Positions 1-9,288 are shown, counted from the first letter of the stretch. The stretch: DNA of 64,000 nucleotides from Nocardiopsis kunsanensis DSM 44524 (GCF_000340965.1 NZ_ANAY01000021.1:1-64000), one strand, 5' to 3'. Made by a program: numbers and translations. Notes: generated from the sequence alone by a model not told the origin.

Positions 1-28
1 GGTCACTGGTCGCCTACGACCACTGACC
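1..28. terminator. imperfect hairpin at the window edge
   Basis: Two 12-base arms (GGTCACTGGTCG and CGACCACTGACC) pair with one mismatch around a 4-base loop. It probably ends a gene lying before the window. Positions 29-232 show no further convincing gene or signal. Confidence 0.35.
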
Positions 29-232
29 AGGGCACACATTTCCCATCAACGATCTAGGCCTTGTCCGGCGGGGACCTCCCGTCGCGAGCGGCCCCGAACT
101 GCACACCCGCAGCTCCGGTTCCGGCACCCGGGCGGGGAAGGACCCGGCCGACACACCCGGGGCCCCCGCATCGCGCAGGCCCCGACCGCCTACCCTCGTG
201 TCCACCGTCGTCGCCGACCCCCGGGGGAGACC

Positions 233-928
233 GTGACCGGCCGTGGAGAACGAGGCGAACGGACGCGCGGGACACGCTGGTCCCTGATCGTCCCAGTCAA
301 GCATCTCGCCCGTGCGAAGTCGCGCCTGGCCCGTGCCACAGGCCCCCGCAGGGCCGAGCTGGCGCTGGCGATCGCCTGCGACACGGTGGCAGCTGTGTTG
401 GAGTGCCCGACCGTGGAGCGGGTGCTCGTGGTCACCGACGACCCCCGGGCCGGTGCGGCCCTGGAAGGCCTGGGCGCGCTCGTGGTCGCCGGCGAGCCCG
501 GGACCGGGCTCAACCCGGCCTTGGAGCACGGGGAATCGGCCGCAGGGCCCCTGGCGCCGGGTACGGGCCTGTGCGCGCTCTCCGCCGACCTGCCCGCGCT
601 ACGGCCGGCCGAGTTGGCGACGGTACTGCGTGCGGCTCAGCGGTACGGGCGTTCGTTCCTGCCGGACTCCCCCGGGGTGGGTACCACACTGTTGGCGGCC
701 ACCGCGGGCTCGTGTCTGCTGCCGGCCTTCGAGGGGGCCTCGCGCGCCCGCCACCTGCGTTCGGGGGCACGAGAGCTGCGGGTTGCCGGAGCGGGATCGG
801 TGCGCAGGGACGTCGACACCCCTCAGGACCTGTGGGACGCCCGTGAACTGGGGCTGGGCCCGCGCACGCGGCGGCTGCTGGCGGAACTGGAGGGGCCCGG
901 ACACGACTCCGCCCGGGTGCCCTCGTGA
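233..928 (+). CDS. cofC: CofC/FbiD-type 2-phospholactate (phosphoenolpyruvate) guanylyltransferase
   Basis: A 231-residue protein of the usual CofC size. The family loads GMP onto 2-phospho-L-lactate or phosphoenolpyruvate to give the activated precursor of the coenzyme F420 side chain, in the cytoplasm. After a charged N-terminus it begins with a nucleotide-binding segment WSLIVPVKHLARAKSRL (about residues 16-32), then VLVVTDDPRAG, a CALSADLPALRP segment corresponding to the D-x-P-x-L metal/substrate loop, and a C-terminal DVDTPQDLWDA typical of the fold. The GTG start at 233 follows GGGGGAGA at close spacing. It ends 43 bp before the convergent hup stop. The position beside hup and leuCD is one I recall from other actinomycetes. 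Which triose substrate it uses cannot be told from sequence. Confidence 0.9.
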   Translation: MTGRGERGERTRGTRWSLIVPVKHLARAKSRLARATGPRRAELALAIACDTVAAVLECPTVERVLVVTDDPRAGAALEGLGALVVAGEPGTGLNPALEHGESAAGPLAPGTGLCALSADLPALRPAELATVLRAAQRYGRSFLPDSPGVGTTLLAATAGSCLLPAFEGASRARHLRSGARELRVAGAGSVRRDVDTPQDLWDARELGLGPRTRRLLAELEGPGHDSARVPS

Positions 929-971
929 GGCGACCCGGGCGGTGGCAGTCCTTCGCCGTGGGGCGGAGGGA

Positions 972-1253
972 CTACTTCTTGTCCCCGTTGACCAGAGCCT
1001 TGAAATCGGCACCGGCACGGAACTTCGGGACGAAGCTGGCCGGAACATTGATCGTGGCGCCGGTGGCGGGGTTCCGCGCCGTACGTGCAGCGCGCTCGGA
1101 CTTCTCGAAAACACCGAAGCCGGTGATGGCGACCTTGTCGCCGGAGGCCACGGTGGTCTGAATGGTCTCGAGCACAGCGTTGACCGCTTCGGTCGCGGTC
1201 TTCTTGTCTCCGAGACGATCGGAGATCGCGTCGATCAGGTCACGCTTGTTCAT
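972..1253 (-). CDS. hup: HU-family histone-like DNA-binding protein
   Basis: A short HU homologue of 93 residues that begins MNKRDLIDAISDRLGDKK. The family forms dimers that bend and wrap DNA in the nucleoid. It has the family arm signature ITGFGVFEKSERAARTARNP and a GATINVPAS turn (residues about 47-75), and ends VNGDKK with no lysine-rich extension. It is therefore the short HupA/HupS-like core, not the long mycobacterial type with a PAKKAA tail. The start at 1253 was chosen because GGAGG lies 6 bases upstream; a start 10 codons earlier would bury that site. It is convergent with cofC and has its own promoter. Confidence 0.95.
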   Translation of the reverse strand: MNKRDLIDAISDRLGDKKTATEAVNAVLETIQTTVASGDKVAITGFGVFEKSERAARTARNPATGATINVPASFVPKFRAGADFKALVNGDKK

Positions 1254-1284
1254 AAGGTTCCTCCGGTTCCCCCTTGCTCGCACG

Positions 1285-1314
1285 AAATTAGGGGAAGCAG
1301 AGGCCTTTACACAA
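1285..1314 (-). promoter_or_regulatory. putative hup promoter
   Basis: On the minus strand TTGTGT (1309-1314) and TAATTT (1285-1290) are separated by 18 bp. This is a good housekeeping-type -35/-10 pair, placing transcription start about 25 bases upstream of the hup start codon. Confidence 0.5.
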
Positions 1315-1750
1315 ATACAAACGCCCCGGGAGAAGGCGTGTCGAGGCCTTCCCGACCTGCACGGTCACTCCCTGTTGACAGTGGAACGCGCCCGGTACCC
1401 TCACCGGAGAGCCCCCTTTTATGCCCTTCTGGGAGCCCCAAATGCCTACGTATAACCGGATTCCGGGCTCCCGGGAGCGCGAAGACGGGGACTTTGGAGT
1501 AGTGACCGGCTACTCACTCCAAGTAAAGGTAAAATCTTTTGCGGATCGGCGTGCCGTGGGCCACAGAGCACGTGATCGCCGCACCAGGAGGTGATCCAGC
1601 ACCCGGCGCCGCCCCCTTCTCCCCTCACTCCGGTCACTGTCCGAAAACAGTCGGATCAGGCTTTTCCTCACCATGTGTGACCACCCCCGGGACGACGACG
1701 GGGCACCCCGGAACAGTGCTCCGGCGATGCCCCGCGGACCTTCGGACGGG
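1315..1750. other. intergenic region between leuD and hup, no gene seen
   Basis: This stretch separates the leuD stop from the hup promoter. It contains an imperfect hairpin at about 1492-1523 (TTGGAGTAGT pairing with ACTCACTCCAA) followed by an A-rich patch. Neither strand has an ORF with convincing codon bias or ribosome binding site. Confidence 0.4.
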
Positions 1751-2338
1751 TCAGAGAGTGACCGGCGCCCAGGGCTTGCGCCCGGACTCGAACTCGGCGA
1801 TCTCGTCGGTGTGGCGCAGGGTCAGGGCGATGTCGTCCAGCCCCTCCAGCAGACGCCAGCGCGTGTAGTCGTCCAGTTCGAAGGACTCGTGCACGCCGGG
1901 GGCGCGCACCTCGCGCTCGACCAGGTCGACGGTGATCTCGGTGCTCGGGTCCTCCTCCACGGTCCGCCACAGGTGTTCGACGACCTCCTGCGGCAACAGC
2001 ACGGTCAGCAGACCGCCCTTGAGCGAGTTCCCGCGGAAGATGTCGGCGAAGCGGGACGAGAGCACGACCCGGAAGCCGTAGTCCTGCAGGGCCCACACGG
2101 CGTGCTCCCGGGAGGATCCCGTACCGAAGTCGGGCCCCGCGATCAGGACGGTCGAGCCCGCGTACTCGGGGCGGTTGAGGACGAAGTCGTCCTCCTTGCG
2201 CCACTCCGCGAACAGGCCGTCCTCGAACCCGGTGCGGCTGACGCGCTTGAGGTAGACGGCGGGGATGATCTGGTCCGTGTCGACGTTGCTCGCGCGCAGC
2301 GGCATCGCCCGACCGGTGTGGACGTCGAACTTGTCCAT
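1751..2338 (-). CDS. leuD: 3-isopropylmalate dehydratase small subunit
   Basis: A 195-residue LeuD. With LeuC it isomerises 2-isopropylmalate to 3-isopropylmalate in leucine synthesis. The swivel-domain signature is clear: [21 protein letters not shown] near residues 19-39 and [27 protein letters not shown] near 69-95, where GSSREHA is the substrate-specificity loop. The length fits the family. It lies 83 bp downstream of leuC on the same strand and is presumably co-transcribed with it, under the divergent promoter region controlled by ndgR. Confidence 0.96.
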   Translation of the reverse strand: MDKFDVHTGRAMPLRASNVDTDQIIPAVYLKRVSRTGFEDGLFAEWRKEDDFVLNRPEYAGSTVLIAGPDFGTGSSREHAVWALQDYGFRVVLSSRFADIFRGNSLKGGLLTVLLPQEVVEHLWRTVEEDPSTEITVDLVEREVRAPGVHESFELDDYTRWRLLEGLDDIALTLRHTDEIAEFESGRKPWAPVTL

Positions 2339-2421
2339 GTCGATGGTCTCCTGTTGGTTCTGGGGCCTGCGCTCGGTGCACCGCGCCTCGGCCCGCGGTT
2401 CGAGGGCTTCGCCGGCCCTGC

Positions 2422-3825
2422 CTACTGGGCCAGGTCGGCGGGTGAGGACAACGTCCCGCGCACGGCGGTGGCGGCGGCGACCAGGGGCGAGACCAGGTGA
2501 GTGCGCCCGCCGCGGCCCTGACGTCCCTCGAAGTTGCGGTTGGAGGTCGAAGCACTCCGCTCACCGGGAGCGAGCTGGTCGGGGTTCATGCCCAGACACA
2601 TGGAACAGCCGGCCTCGCGCCACTCGGCACCGGCCTCCTCGAAGACGGCCCCCAGGCCCTCCTGGTTGGCCTCCTCCTTGACCCGCATCGAACCGGGCAC
2701 GACGAGCATCCGCACGCCGTCAGCGACCTTGCGCCCGCGCATGACCTCCGCAGCCGCACGCAGGTCCTCGATGCGGCCGTTGGTGCAGGAACCGAGGAAG
2801 ACGGTGTCCACGGCCACCTCGCGCATGGGGGTTCCGGCCCTCAGGTCCATGTAGTCCAGGGCCTTCTCGGCGGCGGCGCGCGCGGAGCTGTCCTCGAAGG
2901 AGGCCGGGTCGGGCACGGAGCCGTCCAACGGCACGCCCTGGCCGGGGTTGGTGCCCCAGGTGACGAAGGGGCTGATCTCGTCCGCGTGCAGGACGACCTC
3001 GGCGTCGAACTCGGCGCCCTCGTCGGTGGCCAGGCTCTTCCAGTACTCGACGGCGTCGTCGAAGTCAGCGCCCTGCGGGGCGTGCGAGCGGCCCCGGATG
3101 TAGTCGAAGGTGGTCCGGTCGGGCGCGATCATGCCCGCGCGGGCACCGGCCTCGATGGACATGTTGCACACGGTCATCCGGGCTTCCATCGACAGCGATT
3201 CGATGGCCTCGCCGCGGTACTCGATGACGTAACCCTGTCCGCCGCCGGTACCGATGCGGGCGATGACGGCGAGGATGATGTCCTTGGAGCTCACCCCCGG
3301 GTCGAGCTGCCCGTCCACGGTCACGGCCATGGTCCTGAAGGGCTCCATGGGCAGGGTCTGGGTGGCCAGCACGTGCTCGACCTGGCTGGTGCCGATGCCG
3401 AAGGCCAGGGCACCGAAGGCCCCGTGGGTGCTGGTGTGGCTGTCGCCGCAGACCACGGTCGTGCCGGGCTGGGTGAGGCCGAGCTGGGGGCCGACCACGT
3501 GCACGACGCCCTGGTCGATGTCGCCCATGGGGTGCAGACGCACGCCGAAGTCCGAGCAGTTCTTGCGCAACGTCTCGACCTGCTTGCGCGAGACCGGGTC
3601 GGCGATGGGCGCGAGGAGGTTCTGCGTGGGGACGTTGTGGTCCTCGGTGGCGATGGTGAGGTCGGGACGGCGCACGGAGCGGCCGGCCAGACGCAGCCCT
3701 TCGAAAGCCTGCGGGCTGGTCACCTCGTGCACGAGGTGGAGGTCGATGTAGAGCAGGTCGGGCTCGCCGTCGGCGCGTCGGACGACGTGCTCCTGCCAGA
3801 CCTTCTCGGCCATCGTGCGTGCCAT
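2422..3825 (-). CDS. leuC: 3-isopropylmalate dehydratase large subunit
   Basis: A 467-residue aconitase-family subunit carrying the [4Fe-4S] cluster. The cluster ligand motifs are visible as FLGSCTNGR near residue 345 and [12 protein letters not shown] near residue 405. DHNVPTQ and [19 protein letters not shown] are the usual active-site segments. I placed the start at [15 protein letters not shown] (3825), preceded by AGAGAGGCG; a longer frame extends to 3930 but would run through the operator region and into ndgR's promoter. It is the first gene of leuCD, transcribed divergently from ndgR, and is likely repressed when leucine is plentiful. Confidence 0.96.
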   Translation of the reverse strand: MARTMAEKVWQEHVVRRADGEPDLLYIDLHLVHEVTSPQAFEGLRLAGRSVRRPDLTIATEDHNVPTQNLLAPIADPVSRKQVETLRKNCSDFGVRLHPMGDIDQGVVHVVGPQLGLTQPGTTVVCGDSHTSTHGAFGALAFGIGTSQVEHVLATQTLPMEPFRTMAVTVDGQLDPGVSSKDIILAVIARIGTGGGQGYVIEYRGEAIESLSMEARMTVCNMSIEAGARAGMIAPDRTTFDYIRGRSHAPQGADFDDAVEYWKSLATDEGAEFDAEVVLHADEISPFVTWGTNPGQGVPLDGSVPDPASFEDSSARAAAEKALDYMDLRAGTPMREVAVDTVFLGSCTNGRIEDLRAAAEVMRGRKVADGVRMLVVPGSMRVKEEANQEGLGAVFEEAGAEWREAGCSMCLGMNPDQLAPGERSASTSNRNFEGRQGRGGRTHLVSPLVAAATAVRGTLSSPADLAQ

Positions 3826-3898
3826 GGTCGATCGCCTCTCTCGCGTTCGGTTTCGCGGCTGCTCCTGTCGGGGCCACCTCGAGTACTGGAGGCCTGAC

Positions 3899-3927
3899 TT
3901 GCGTTTCATATTTCGAGACGGCAATAT
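3899..3927 (+). promoter_or_regulatory. ndgR promoter with palindromic operator in its spacer
   Basis: TTGCGT (3899-3904) and CAATAT (3922-3927) are 17 bp apart and point to a start at or next to the ndgR ATG, so the mRNA may be leaderless. The spacer holds GTTTCATATTTCGAGAC (3903-3919), related to motifs upstream of cimA, leuB and ilvB in this window. A protein bound there would block ndgR and probably also leuC, whose start is 78 bp away on the other strand. Confidence 0.55.
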
Positions 3928-3933
3928 CAAGCC

Positions 3934-4668
3934 ATGGACAACTCTAGCTCATCCAGCGGCGTCGGTGTCCTGGACAAGACGATGTCGGTCCTCGACGCCC
4001 TGGAATCGGGGCCCGCCTCCCTGGCCCAGTTGGTGCAGATCACGGGTCTGGCCCGCCCGACCGCCCACCGTCTGGCCGTGGCACTGGAGCGCCACCGCAT
4101 GGTCACGCGCGACAGTCAGGGGCGATTTGTCCTGGGTCCGCGCCTGGGCGAGCTCTCGATCGCCACCGGCGAGGACCGCCTGCTCGCGGTCGCCGCCCCC
4201 GTACTGGTCCAGTTGCGGGACCTGACCGGGGAGAGCGCCCAGCTCTACCGCCGCCAGGGCGATCTGCGCGTGTGCGTGTCCGCCTCCGAACGCAGCAGCG
4301 GCCTGCGCGACACCGTGCCCGTGGGCAGCGAACTCCCCATGAACGCCGGGTCGGCCGCCCAGGTGCTGCTGGCATGGGAGGACTCCGACCGGATCCGCCG
4401 CTCCCTCGTCGGCGCCCGCTTCACCGCCGCGAGCCTGGCCCAGGTGCGCCGACGCCGGTGGGCCCAGAGCGTCGCAGAACGCGAGCAGGGCGTGGCCTCG
4501 GTATCGGCGCCCGTGTCCGGCCCCGGCGGCCGTGTGATCGCCGCTGTGTCGGTCTCGGGCCCCATCGAGCGCCTGACCCGCTCCCCCGGCCGTATGCATT
4601 CACAGGCCGTGATGTCGGCCGCGGAGAAGATCAGCGAGTCGCTGCACAACTACGAGGGCACGTACTGA
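3934..4668 (+). CDS. ndgR: IclR-family regulator of leucine/amino-acid genes (NdgR type)
   Basis: A 244-residue IclR-family regulator. Residues about 10-70 form the winged helix-turn-helix ([20 protein letters not shown]); the rest is the effector-binding domain, with [23 protein letters not shown] and [17 protein letters not shown] segments. The divergent position against leuCD, the size and the sequence match actinomycete NdgR/AreB/LtbR-type regulators, known to control leucine and other amino-acid genes. The gene appears leaderless. The likely targets here are leuCD, itself, cimA, leuB and ilvB, from the shared motif. That target list is inference; the family assignment is secure. Confidence 0.88.
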   Translation: MDNSSSSSGVGVLDKTMSVLDALESGPASLAQLVQITGLARPTAHRLAVALERHRMVTRDSQGRFVLGPRLGELSIATGEDRLLAVAAPVLVQLRDLTGESAQLYRRQGDLRVCVSASERSSGLRDTVPVGSELPMNAGSAAQVLLAWEDSDRIRRSLVGARFTAASLAQVRRRRWAQSVAEREQGVASVSAPVSGPGGRVIAAVSVSGPIERLTRSPGRMHSQAVMSAAEKISESLHNYEGTY

Positions 4669-4691
4669 CCGTCACCCGGCCCCTCACCGTC

Positions 4692-4732
4692 GGCACCGGG
4701 GGCGGCCCCGCGTGGAGGCCGCCCCCGGTGCC
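4692..4732 (+). terminator. ndgR terminator
   Basis: Perfect 16-bp stem (GGCACCGGGGGCGGCC and its complement) with a 9-base loop, 24 bp after the ndgR stop. There is no T run, as is usual in this GC-rich group. Confidence 0.75.
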
Positions 4733-5074
4733 GTACCGACCGTCCGTGTCGGGACCAGCAGTCACGCTTCGTGGTCCCGGAACCGCATTCGAGGTCCGGA
4801 GCGCACCGGGTAAATCAGAACGCGAAGGAACATTCCTTCTTTTCGTTTTGTCCCGCACATTGCGTACCGCCCTTCTTTCTCTCGGACAGAACACACGAAG
4901 CGTGCCCGGCGAGCGCCCGATCAACGTTTCCGGCCGCCGTTCGCACAGAAGGGGCGGTGTTCCCGGCGCCTGTGTGGAGAGGACGTCCGGGGCCGGACGG
5001 AGGAGACGGCCGGATCGGCCCGGCACGCCGGGGTGCTGGGGCGCTGTCGGGGGAGGCAGGGCCGAGCACGGACA
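4733..5074. other. intergenic region between ndgR and the tRNA genes, no gene seen
   Basis: About 340 bp between the ndgR terminator and the terminator of the convergent tRNA-Glu gene. It is locally less GC-rich around 4810-4880. No frame has both a start with ribosome binding site and plausible composition. Confidence 0.4.
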
Positions 5075-5104
5075 CAAAAAAAGCCCCGCCCGATGGACGG
5101 AGCC
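5075..5104 (-). terminator. terminator of the distal tRNA-Glu gene
   Basis: On the minus strand, GCTCCGTCC pairs with GGGCGGGGC around ATC and is followed directly by seven T. It is an intrinsic terminator just beyond the CCA end of the tRNA. Confidence 0.75.
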
Positions 5105-5110
5105 TGCGTT

Positions 5111-5186
5111 TGGTACCCCCGAGCGGATTCGAACCGCCGTTACCGCCTTGAGAGGGCGGCGTCCTGGGCCACTAGACGACGGGGGC
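5111..5186 (-). tRNA. tRNA-Glu (anticodon CTC)
   Basis: Full cloverleaf on the minus strand: acceptor GCCCCCG with CGGGGGT, anticodon stem CCGCC/GGCGG with loop CTCTCAA (anticodon CTC) and a GGTTCGAATCC T arm. The CCA end is encoded (TGG at 5111-5113 on the plus strand). Its body is essentially identical to the second copy at 5305. Confidence 0.97.
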
Positions 5187-5262
5187 CCTGAGTTCGCCGT
5201 GTGACGACCGGTGAGTCATCATACCCGGTCGAACCGGACATCGACGCTGTGCGTCGATCGAG

Positions 5263-5289
5263 ACAAGAAAACTCCCACGCTTTGGGAGC
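5263..5289 (-). terminator. terminator between the two tRNA-Glu genes
   Basis: On the minus strand CTCCCA pairs with TGGGAG over a 5-base loop and is followed by TTTTCTTG. It lies 16 bases past the second tRNA-Glu, so the two tRNA-Glu copies are probably separate transcription units. Confidence 0.65.
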
Positions 5290-5304
5290 CACCCTTGCTC
5301 TCTG

Positions 5305-5377
5305 TACCCCCGAGCGGATTCGAACCGCCGTTACCGCCTTGAGAGGGCGGCGTCCTGGGCCACTAGACGACGGGGGC
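5305..5377 (-). tRNA. tRNA-Glu (anticodon CTC), second copy
   Basis: The same 73-base body as the tRNA at 5114-5186, but the 3' end is followed by CAGA, so CCA is not encoded and must be added. The tandem duplication implies demand for tRNA-Glu, which here also supplies other pathways such as haem synthesis. Confidence 0.97.
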
Positions 5378-5440
5378 TTCATCCGGAGCCGTGGGCTCCG
5401 CGTTCGCATCACTCGAGCTCGGCCCGGGCGGTGGAACTTG

Positions 5441-5512
5441 CTGGGGTACCAGGACTCGAACCTAGACTAAGTGAACCAGAATCACTCGTGCTGCCGATTA
5501 CACCATACCCCA
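5441..5512 (-). tRNA. tRNA-Gln (anticodon CTG)
   Basis: 72-base tRNA on the minus strand: acceptor TGGGGTA with TACCCCA, anticodon stem AGTGA/TCACT with loop TTCTGGT (anticodon CTG), and T arm GGTTCGAGTCC. The weak U1-A72 pair is the feature recognised by indirect Gln-tRNA synthesis. CCA is not encoded. It sits between the tRNA-Glu genes and gltX. Confidence 0.97.
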
Positions 5513-5568
5513 GTGCTTTCGGGGGCCGGTCCGCTTCCGCTTCCCTGTCCCCCTCGGCGACGTCCCCA

Positions 5569-5598
5569 ACTCTAGCGGACTTTCGGAGTGCTCGCGAA
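5569..5598 (-). promoter_or_regulatory. putative tRNA-Gln/Glu promoter
   Basis: On the minus strand TTCGCG (5593-5598) and TAGAGT (5569-5574) are 18 bp apart, giving a transcription start about 50 bases before tRNA-Gln. The -10 element is good and the -35 moderate. Confidence 0.45.
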
Positions 5599-5643
5599 CT
5601 GAATCCGGGGAGGCCGGCTGTGGCCCCGGCCACCCCGCGCCGA

Positions 5644-7104
5644 TCAGCCCTCGGAGAGGTCTGCCTCGGCCTCCTCCGCACGTGCTTTCGCCAGGGCCGA
5701 AGCCACACGGGCGACCGTGCGCTCACGGCCCAGGAGCTCCAGGGACTCGAACAGCGGCAGCCCCACGGTCCGCCCCGTCACAGCCACCCGCACGGGCGCC
5801 TGCGCCTTGCCGAGCTTGAGGCCCAGCTCCGCGCCGGCCTCCTCCGTGGCTGCCTTGAGGGTGTCGGTCTCCCAGGACAGCGACTCGTCGGAGAAACGCT
5901 CCAGGGCGGCCTCGAGCATCGGCGTACCGATACCGGGCTTCATCGCCTTCTTCCAGCTCTTCTCCTCCGTCTCGGGCTCGTCGAGGAAGAGGAAGTCGAC
6001 GTTGGGCACGATCTCCGAGAGCACGGCCACACGGCTCTGCGCGAGCGGGGCCACCTGCGCGAAGACGTCGCGGTCGAAGTTCTCCGGGGGCCAGGGGGCC
6101 TCCTCACCGGTCATCGTCACCCACGGCTCGCAACGCTCGATGAAGTCGGCGGTCTCCAGGGAACGGATGTAGTCGCCGTTGAACGCACGCAGCTTCTTCT
6201 CGTCGAAGAAGGCGCTGGAGCTGTTGACGTCGGCGATGTCGAAGAGCGGCACCATCTCCGACCACGGCATGATCTCGCGGTCGTCACCGGGGGCCCAGCC
6301 CAGCAGCATGAGGTAGTTGACCATCGCCTCCGGGAGGAAACCCTCCTCCTGGTAGGACTCCAGGGCGACCTTGTCACGGCGCTTGGACAGCTTCTTGCGC
6401 TGTTCGTTGACGATGACGGGCAGGTGCGCCCACACCGGCGGCTGCAGCCCCAACGCCTCCCACAGCAGCTGCTGCTTGGGGGTGTTGGACAGGTGCTCCT
6501 CACCGCGGATGACGTGCGTGATGCGCATCTCGACGTCGTCGACGACGTTGGCGAGCACGAACAGGGGACTGCCGTCGGCGCGTGCGATCACGAAGTCCTC
6601 GATGGAGGCGTGATCGAACTCCACCCGGCCGCGGATGCGGTCGTCGACGACGGTGGGACCCTCGTCCGGCACACGGAAACGCAGAGCCCGGCCGGGGCCC
6701 GGCTCCAGACCGCGGTCGCGGCAGAAACCGTCGTAGCCCAGGTTCGGGTTGTCGCGCCGTTCCTGGACCTGCTCACGGGTGCAGTCGCAGTAGTAGGCGC
6801 GCCCCTTGGTGTGGAGCTCCTGAGCGGTCTCACGGTGCTTGCCGGCGTACTCGGACTGGAAGTAGGGGCCCTCGAAGGCCGGGTCCTCGGCGCTGATGCC
6901 CAACCAGGACATGGCACGCACGATGCCGTCGGTCCATTCGGGCTTGTTGCGGGCGGCATCGGTGTCCTCCACACGCAACACCATCCGGCCGCCGGGGCTC
7001 TGCTGGGCGAGGGCCCAGTTGAAGAGCGCGGACCGGGCTCCACCGACGTGGAACATGCCTGTGGGGGACGGGGCGAAGCGGGTACGAATCGAAGTCTCAG
7101 TCAC
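5644..7104 (-). CDS. gltX: glutamyl-tRNA synthetase (probably non-discriminating)
   Basis: A 486-residue class I synthetase. It shows the HIGH-type motif as [19 protein letters not shown] (residues 13-31) and the KMSKS-type motif as [19 protein letters not shown] (about 246-264), and has a complete C-terminal anticodon-binding domain. It charges tRNA-Glu and, where no glutaminyl-tRNA synthetase exists, also mischarges tRNA-Gln for GatCAB to amidate. Both tRNA substrates lie just downstream and gatB, gatA and gatC lie elsewhere in this window, so the non-discriminating role is likely, though not proved. The GTG start at 7104 was kept because the protein begins close to the catalytic motif, as usual. 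Confidence 0.96.
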   Translation of the reverse strand: MTETSIRTRFAPSPTGMFHVGGARSALFNWALAQQSPGGRMVLRVEDTDAARNKPEWTDGIVRAMSWLGISAEDPAFEGPYFQSEYAGKHRETAQELHTKGRAYYCDCTREQVQERRDNPNLGYDGFCRDRGLEPGPGRALRFRVPDEGPTVVDDRIRGRVEFDHASIEDFVIARADGSPLFVLANVVDDVEMRITHVIRGEEHLSNTPKQQLLWEALGLQPPVWAHLPVIVNEQRKKLSKRRDKVALESYQEEGFLPEAMVNYLMLLGWAPGDDREIMPWSEMVPLFDIADVNSSSAFFDEKKLRAFNGDYIRSLETADFIERCEPWVTMTGEEAPWPPENFDRDVFAQVAPLAQSRVAVLSEIVPNVDFLFLDEPETEEKSWKKAMKPGIGTPMLEAALERFSDESLSWETDTLKAATEEAGAELGLKLGKAQAPVRVAVTGRTVGLPLFESLELLGRERTVARVASALAKARAEEAEADLSEG

Positions 7105-7150
7105 GGGCCCCAGGGTATCCGTGCTCCCCGGTCACCTGGGGTGTCCCGCT

Positions 7151-8152
7151 TCAGGGGGAGATCGGCAGCGGGCGCGGGTACCCCGGTCCGATCTCGTAAC
7201 CGCGGGAGAGGACGTCGGCGAAAGCCGCGGCGATCTTGAGCTCACCGTCGGCGTTGGGGTGGGTGCCGTCGTAGGTGTCGGCGGAGGCCTCCCACTTCTC
7301 CTTGTTGGCCACGTCGAGGCTGATGACGGGCGAGGTCCGGGTGGACATGTCCTGGGCCACCTCCCGCACGAGCTCGTTGTAGGCGTACACACGCAGGGCG
7401 AAGCCTTCGTCGGAGTCGGCGAGCGCGATCGGCACCACTTCTGCCAGCACCACGCGCAGGTTCGGGTTGCCCGAACGTGCGGCCTCGACGTACCCCCTCA
7501 GGTTCTCCTCCATCTCCTCCATGGAGACCGGCCACAGCAGGTCGTTGACGCCGAGCATGGCGCACAGCACGTCCGGCTGATAGGTGCGTACCTCCTCCCC
7601 GATGGAGGCGGAGGCGTCGCGCAGGGTACGGCCCCACAGGGCGTTGTGCTCCTGGTCGAAGTCGGGGTCCTCGTACTCGGCCTCGCCGGGAGGGGCACCG
7701 CCCGGCCCGTCGGAGCCGCCGGTGTCCCCCTCCCCGGGGGAAGGGGCCTCCTCGCCGGGTCCCGTGCCGTCCGGGGGCGAGGGGGCGCCGGTGGACCCGG
7801 GAGAGGGCGCCACGGGGTCCTCCCCCTCGGTGGTGGGCACCGGCAGGATCATGTCCGGGGACGCCGGATCGCTGTAGGGGCCCACGAACTCGAGGCCGTC
7901 CACGTGCGGGGACAGATGGTTCCACAGGTGGTAGCGCCAGGTGCGGTCGCCGTCGGCGCCCTGGGTCATGGAGTCGCCGGAGAGCATGATCCGCCGGGGT
8001 TCGCTCACGGGGCGCTCCTCCGCTTCGTTCTGGGGGGCGCCGCTGTCGGCGCTGGTCGTCACCCAGTATCCGACAGCACCGACGATCAGTAGCACAAGCG
8101 CGACGGCTCCGCCGACCAGGAGCGGGCCGGTGCGGCGCTGGGGTCTGTTCAT
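7151..8152 (-). CDS. membrane-anchored SGNH/GDSL hydrolase
   Basis: 333 residues: a short basic N-terminus, one membrane segment (about residues 12-32) and an extracellular SGNH hydrolase domain. The catalytic blocks are visible as IMLSGDSMTQGADG (Ser block, about residues 54-67), a GVNDLLWPVSMEE block containing the conserved Asn, and DGTHPNADGE (Asp-His dyad) near the end. An acidic/proline-rich insert of about 55 residues (PSPGSTGAPSPPDGTGPGEE region) interrupts the domain after the Ser block and lengthens it beyond common GDSL enzymes. It probably cleaves an ester on a cell-surface or extracellular substrate; the substrate is unknown. It stands alone, 46 bp after gltX on the same strand. 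Confidence 0.85.
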   Translation of the reverse strand: MNRPQRRTGPLLVGGAVALVLLIVGAVGYWVTTSADSGAPQNEAEERPVSEPRRIMLSGDSMTQGADGDRTWRYHLWNHLSPHVDGLEFVGPYSDPASPDMILPVPTTEGEDPVAPSPGSTGAPSPPDGTGPGEEAPSPGEGDTGGSDGPGGAPPGEAEYEDPDFDQEHNALWGRTLRDASASIGEEVRTYQPDVLCAMLGVNDLLWPVSMEEMEENLRGYVEAARSGNPNLRVVLAEVVPIALADSDEGFALRVYAYNELVREVAQDMSTRTSPVISLDVANKEKWEASADTYDGTHPNADGELKIAAAFADVLSRGYEIGPGYPRPLPISP

Positions 8153-8319
8153 CCGTGTGGTGGGTGCCTACCTCGCGTGCGAGGCATAGGGGAGAGCACC
8201 CGTCTCCTTTCTCGGTTGCCCTAGGGGGAGTGCACCGGTTCGGAGGAGGCCCCGTGCGGAGGGACCGCGGAAGGCCGAAGGCACGGGGCGGCCGCGGCGG
8301 GCCACCCCGTTCTCCTGGG

Positions 8320-9120
8320 TCAGTCGCGGGAGACCACACGGTTGTCGATGGAACCCAGGCCCTCGATCGAGACCGAGACCTCCTGTCCCTCACGGACCGG
8401 GCCGACGCCGGCGGGGGTGCCGGTGAGCACCACGTCGCCGGGCAGCAGGGTCATGAAGGACGACACGTGGGAGACGATCTCCGGGATGTCGTGGATGAGC
8501 TGCGAGGTACGCCCCTCCTGCCTGACCTCACCGTCGACGGTGGTGGTCAGGGCGAGGTCCTGGGCCTCCTCGATGCTCAGCCCGGTGGTGATCCACGGGC
8601 CCAGCGGGCAGAAGGAGTCGAACCCCTTGGCGCGGGTCCACTGCTTGTCCTTCTTCTGCAGGTCGCGGGCGGTGATGTCGTTGGCGACGGTGTAACCGAA
8701 GATGACGTCCTTGACCCGCTCCCGGGGCACCTCGCGGCACGGACGGGAGATGACGAGGGCGAGCTCGCCCTCGTAGTCGACCTGTTCGGAGACCGACGGG
8801 TGGAAGACGGGGTCCTGCGGCCCCGTCACGGCGGTGGAGGGTTTGAGGAAGACGACCGGTTCGTCGGTGGACTCCCCGGTGACGTTCTTCATCTCTTCGA
8901 CGTGGTCGGTGTAGTTCTTGCCGATGCAGACCACTTTGGTGGGAAGCACCGGTGAAAGCAGTCGGACGTCGGTGAGCTTGGCCCGCTCCCCCGCCAGCTT
9001 GACCTCACCCAGCAAGGGGTGACCGCTCAAACGGGAGACGTAGTCCTCCCCCGTGTCCGAATCGGCCTCCACCAGACCGAAACCGACGTCGTCCCCAGAC
9101 GCGAAGCGTGCGATGCGCAC
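8320..9120 (-). CDS. fumarylacetoacetate hydrolase-family enzyme
   Basis: 266 residues with the FAH fold. The N-terminal part VRIARFASGDDVGFGLVE is followed by KVVCIGKNYTDHVEEM (near residue 65) and the metal-binding region VDYEGELALVI (near 115). Later come GYTVANDITARDLQ, the GFDSFCPLGPWI block and the terminal DVVLTGTPAGVGPV. Such enzymes cleave C-C bonds of 1,3-dioxo acids or decarboxylate oxaloacetate. Sequence alone does not separate 2-hydroxyhepta-diene-dioate isomerase-like enzymes from acylpyruvases. The GTG at 9120, with GGGAGG 6 bases upstream, is the start. The same frame stays open to 9990 but that part is only the complement of the next gene. Confidence 0.88.
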   Translation of the reverse strand: MRIARFASGDDVGFGLVEADSDTGEDYVSRLSGHPLLGEVKLAGERAKLTDVRLLSPVLPTKVVCIGKNYTDHVEEMKNVTGESTDEPVVFLKPSTAVTGPQDPVFHPSVSEQVDYEGELALVISRPCREVPRERVKDVIFGYTVANDITARDLQKKDKQWTRAKGFDSFCPLGPWITTGLSIEEAQDLALTTTVDGEVRQEGRTSQLIHDIPEIVSHVSSFMTLLPGDVVLTGTPAGVGPVREGQEVSVSIEGLGSIDNRVVSRD

Positions 9121-9288
9121 CCGTTGCCTCCCAATTGATCGCTTGCTGTTGCAGGGTATCCGGGTGCGGTGAACGGTACGCGAGGGTATTCGGTTCCGTT
9201 CGGGCCCCTGGTGGTGCGTCCTGGCCGTGGTTCGAGCGCGACTCTGGCATGCTTGGGTCCGTCTTCCTACTTCGAGAGGTCCAGGTAC

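Noticed and set aside
1446-1637. 63-residue minus-strand frame between leuD and hup
   Set aside because: Composition is not protein-like and there is no ribosome site.
2497-3897. Long plus-strand frame over leuC
   Set aside because: Exact antisense of leuC with implausible composition.
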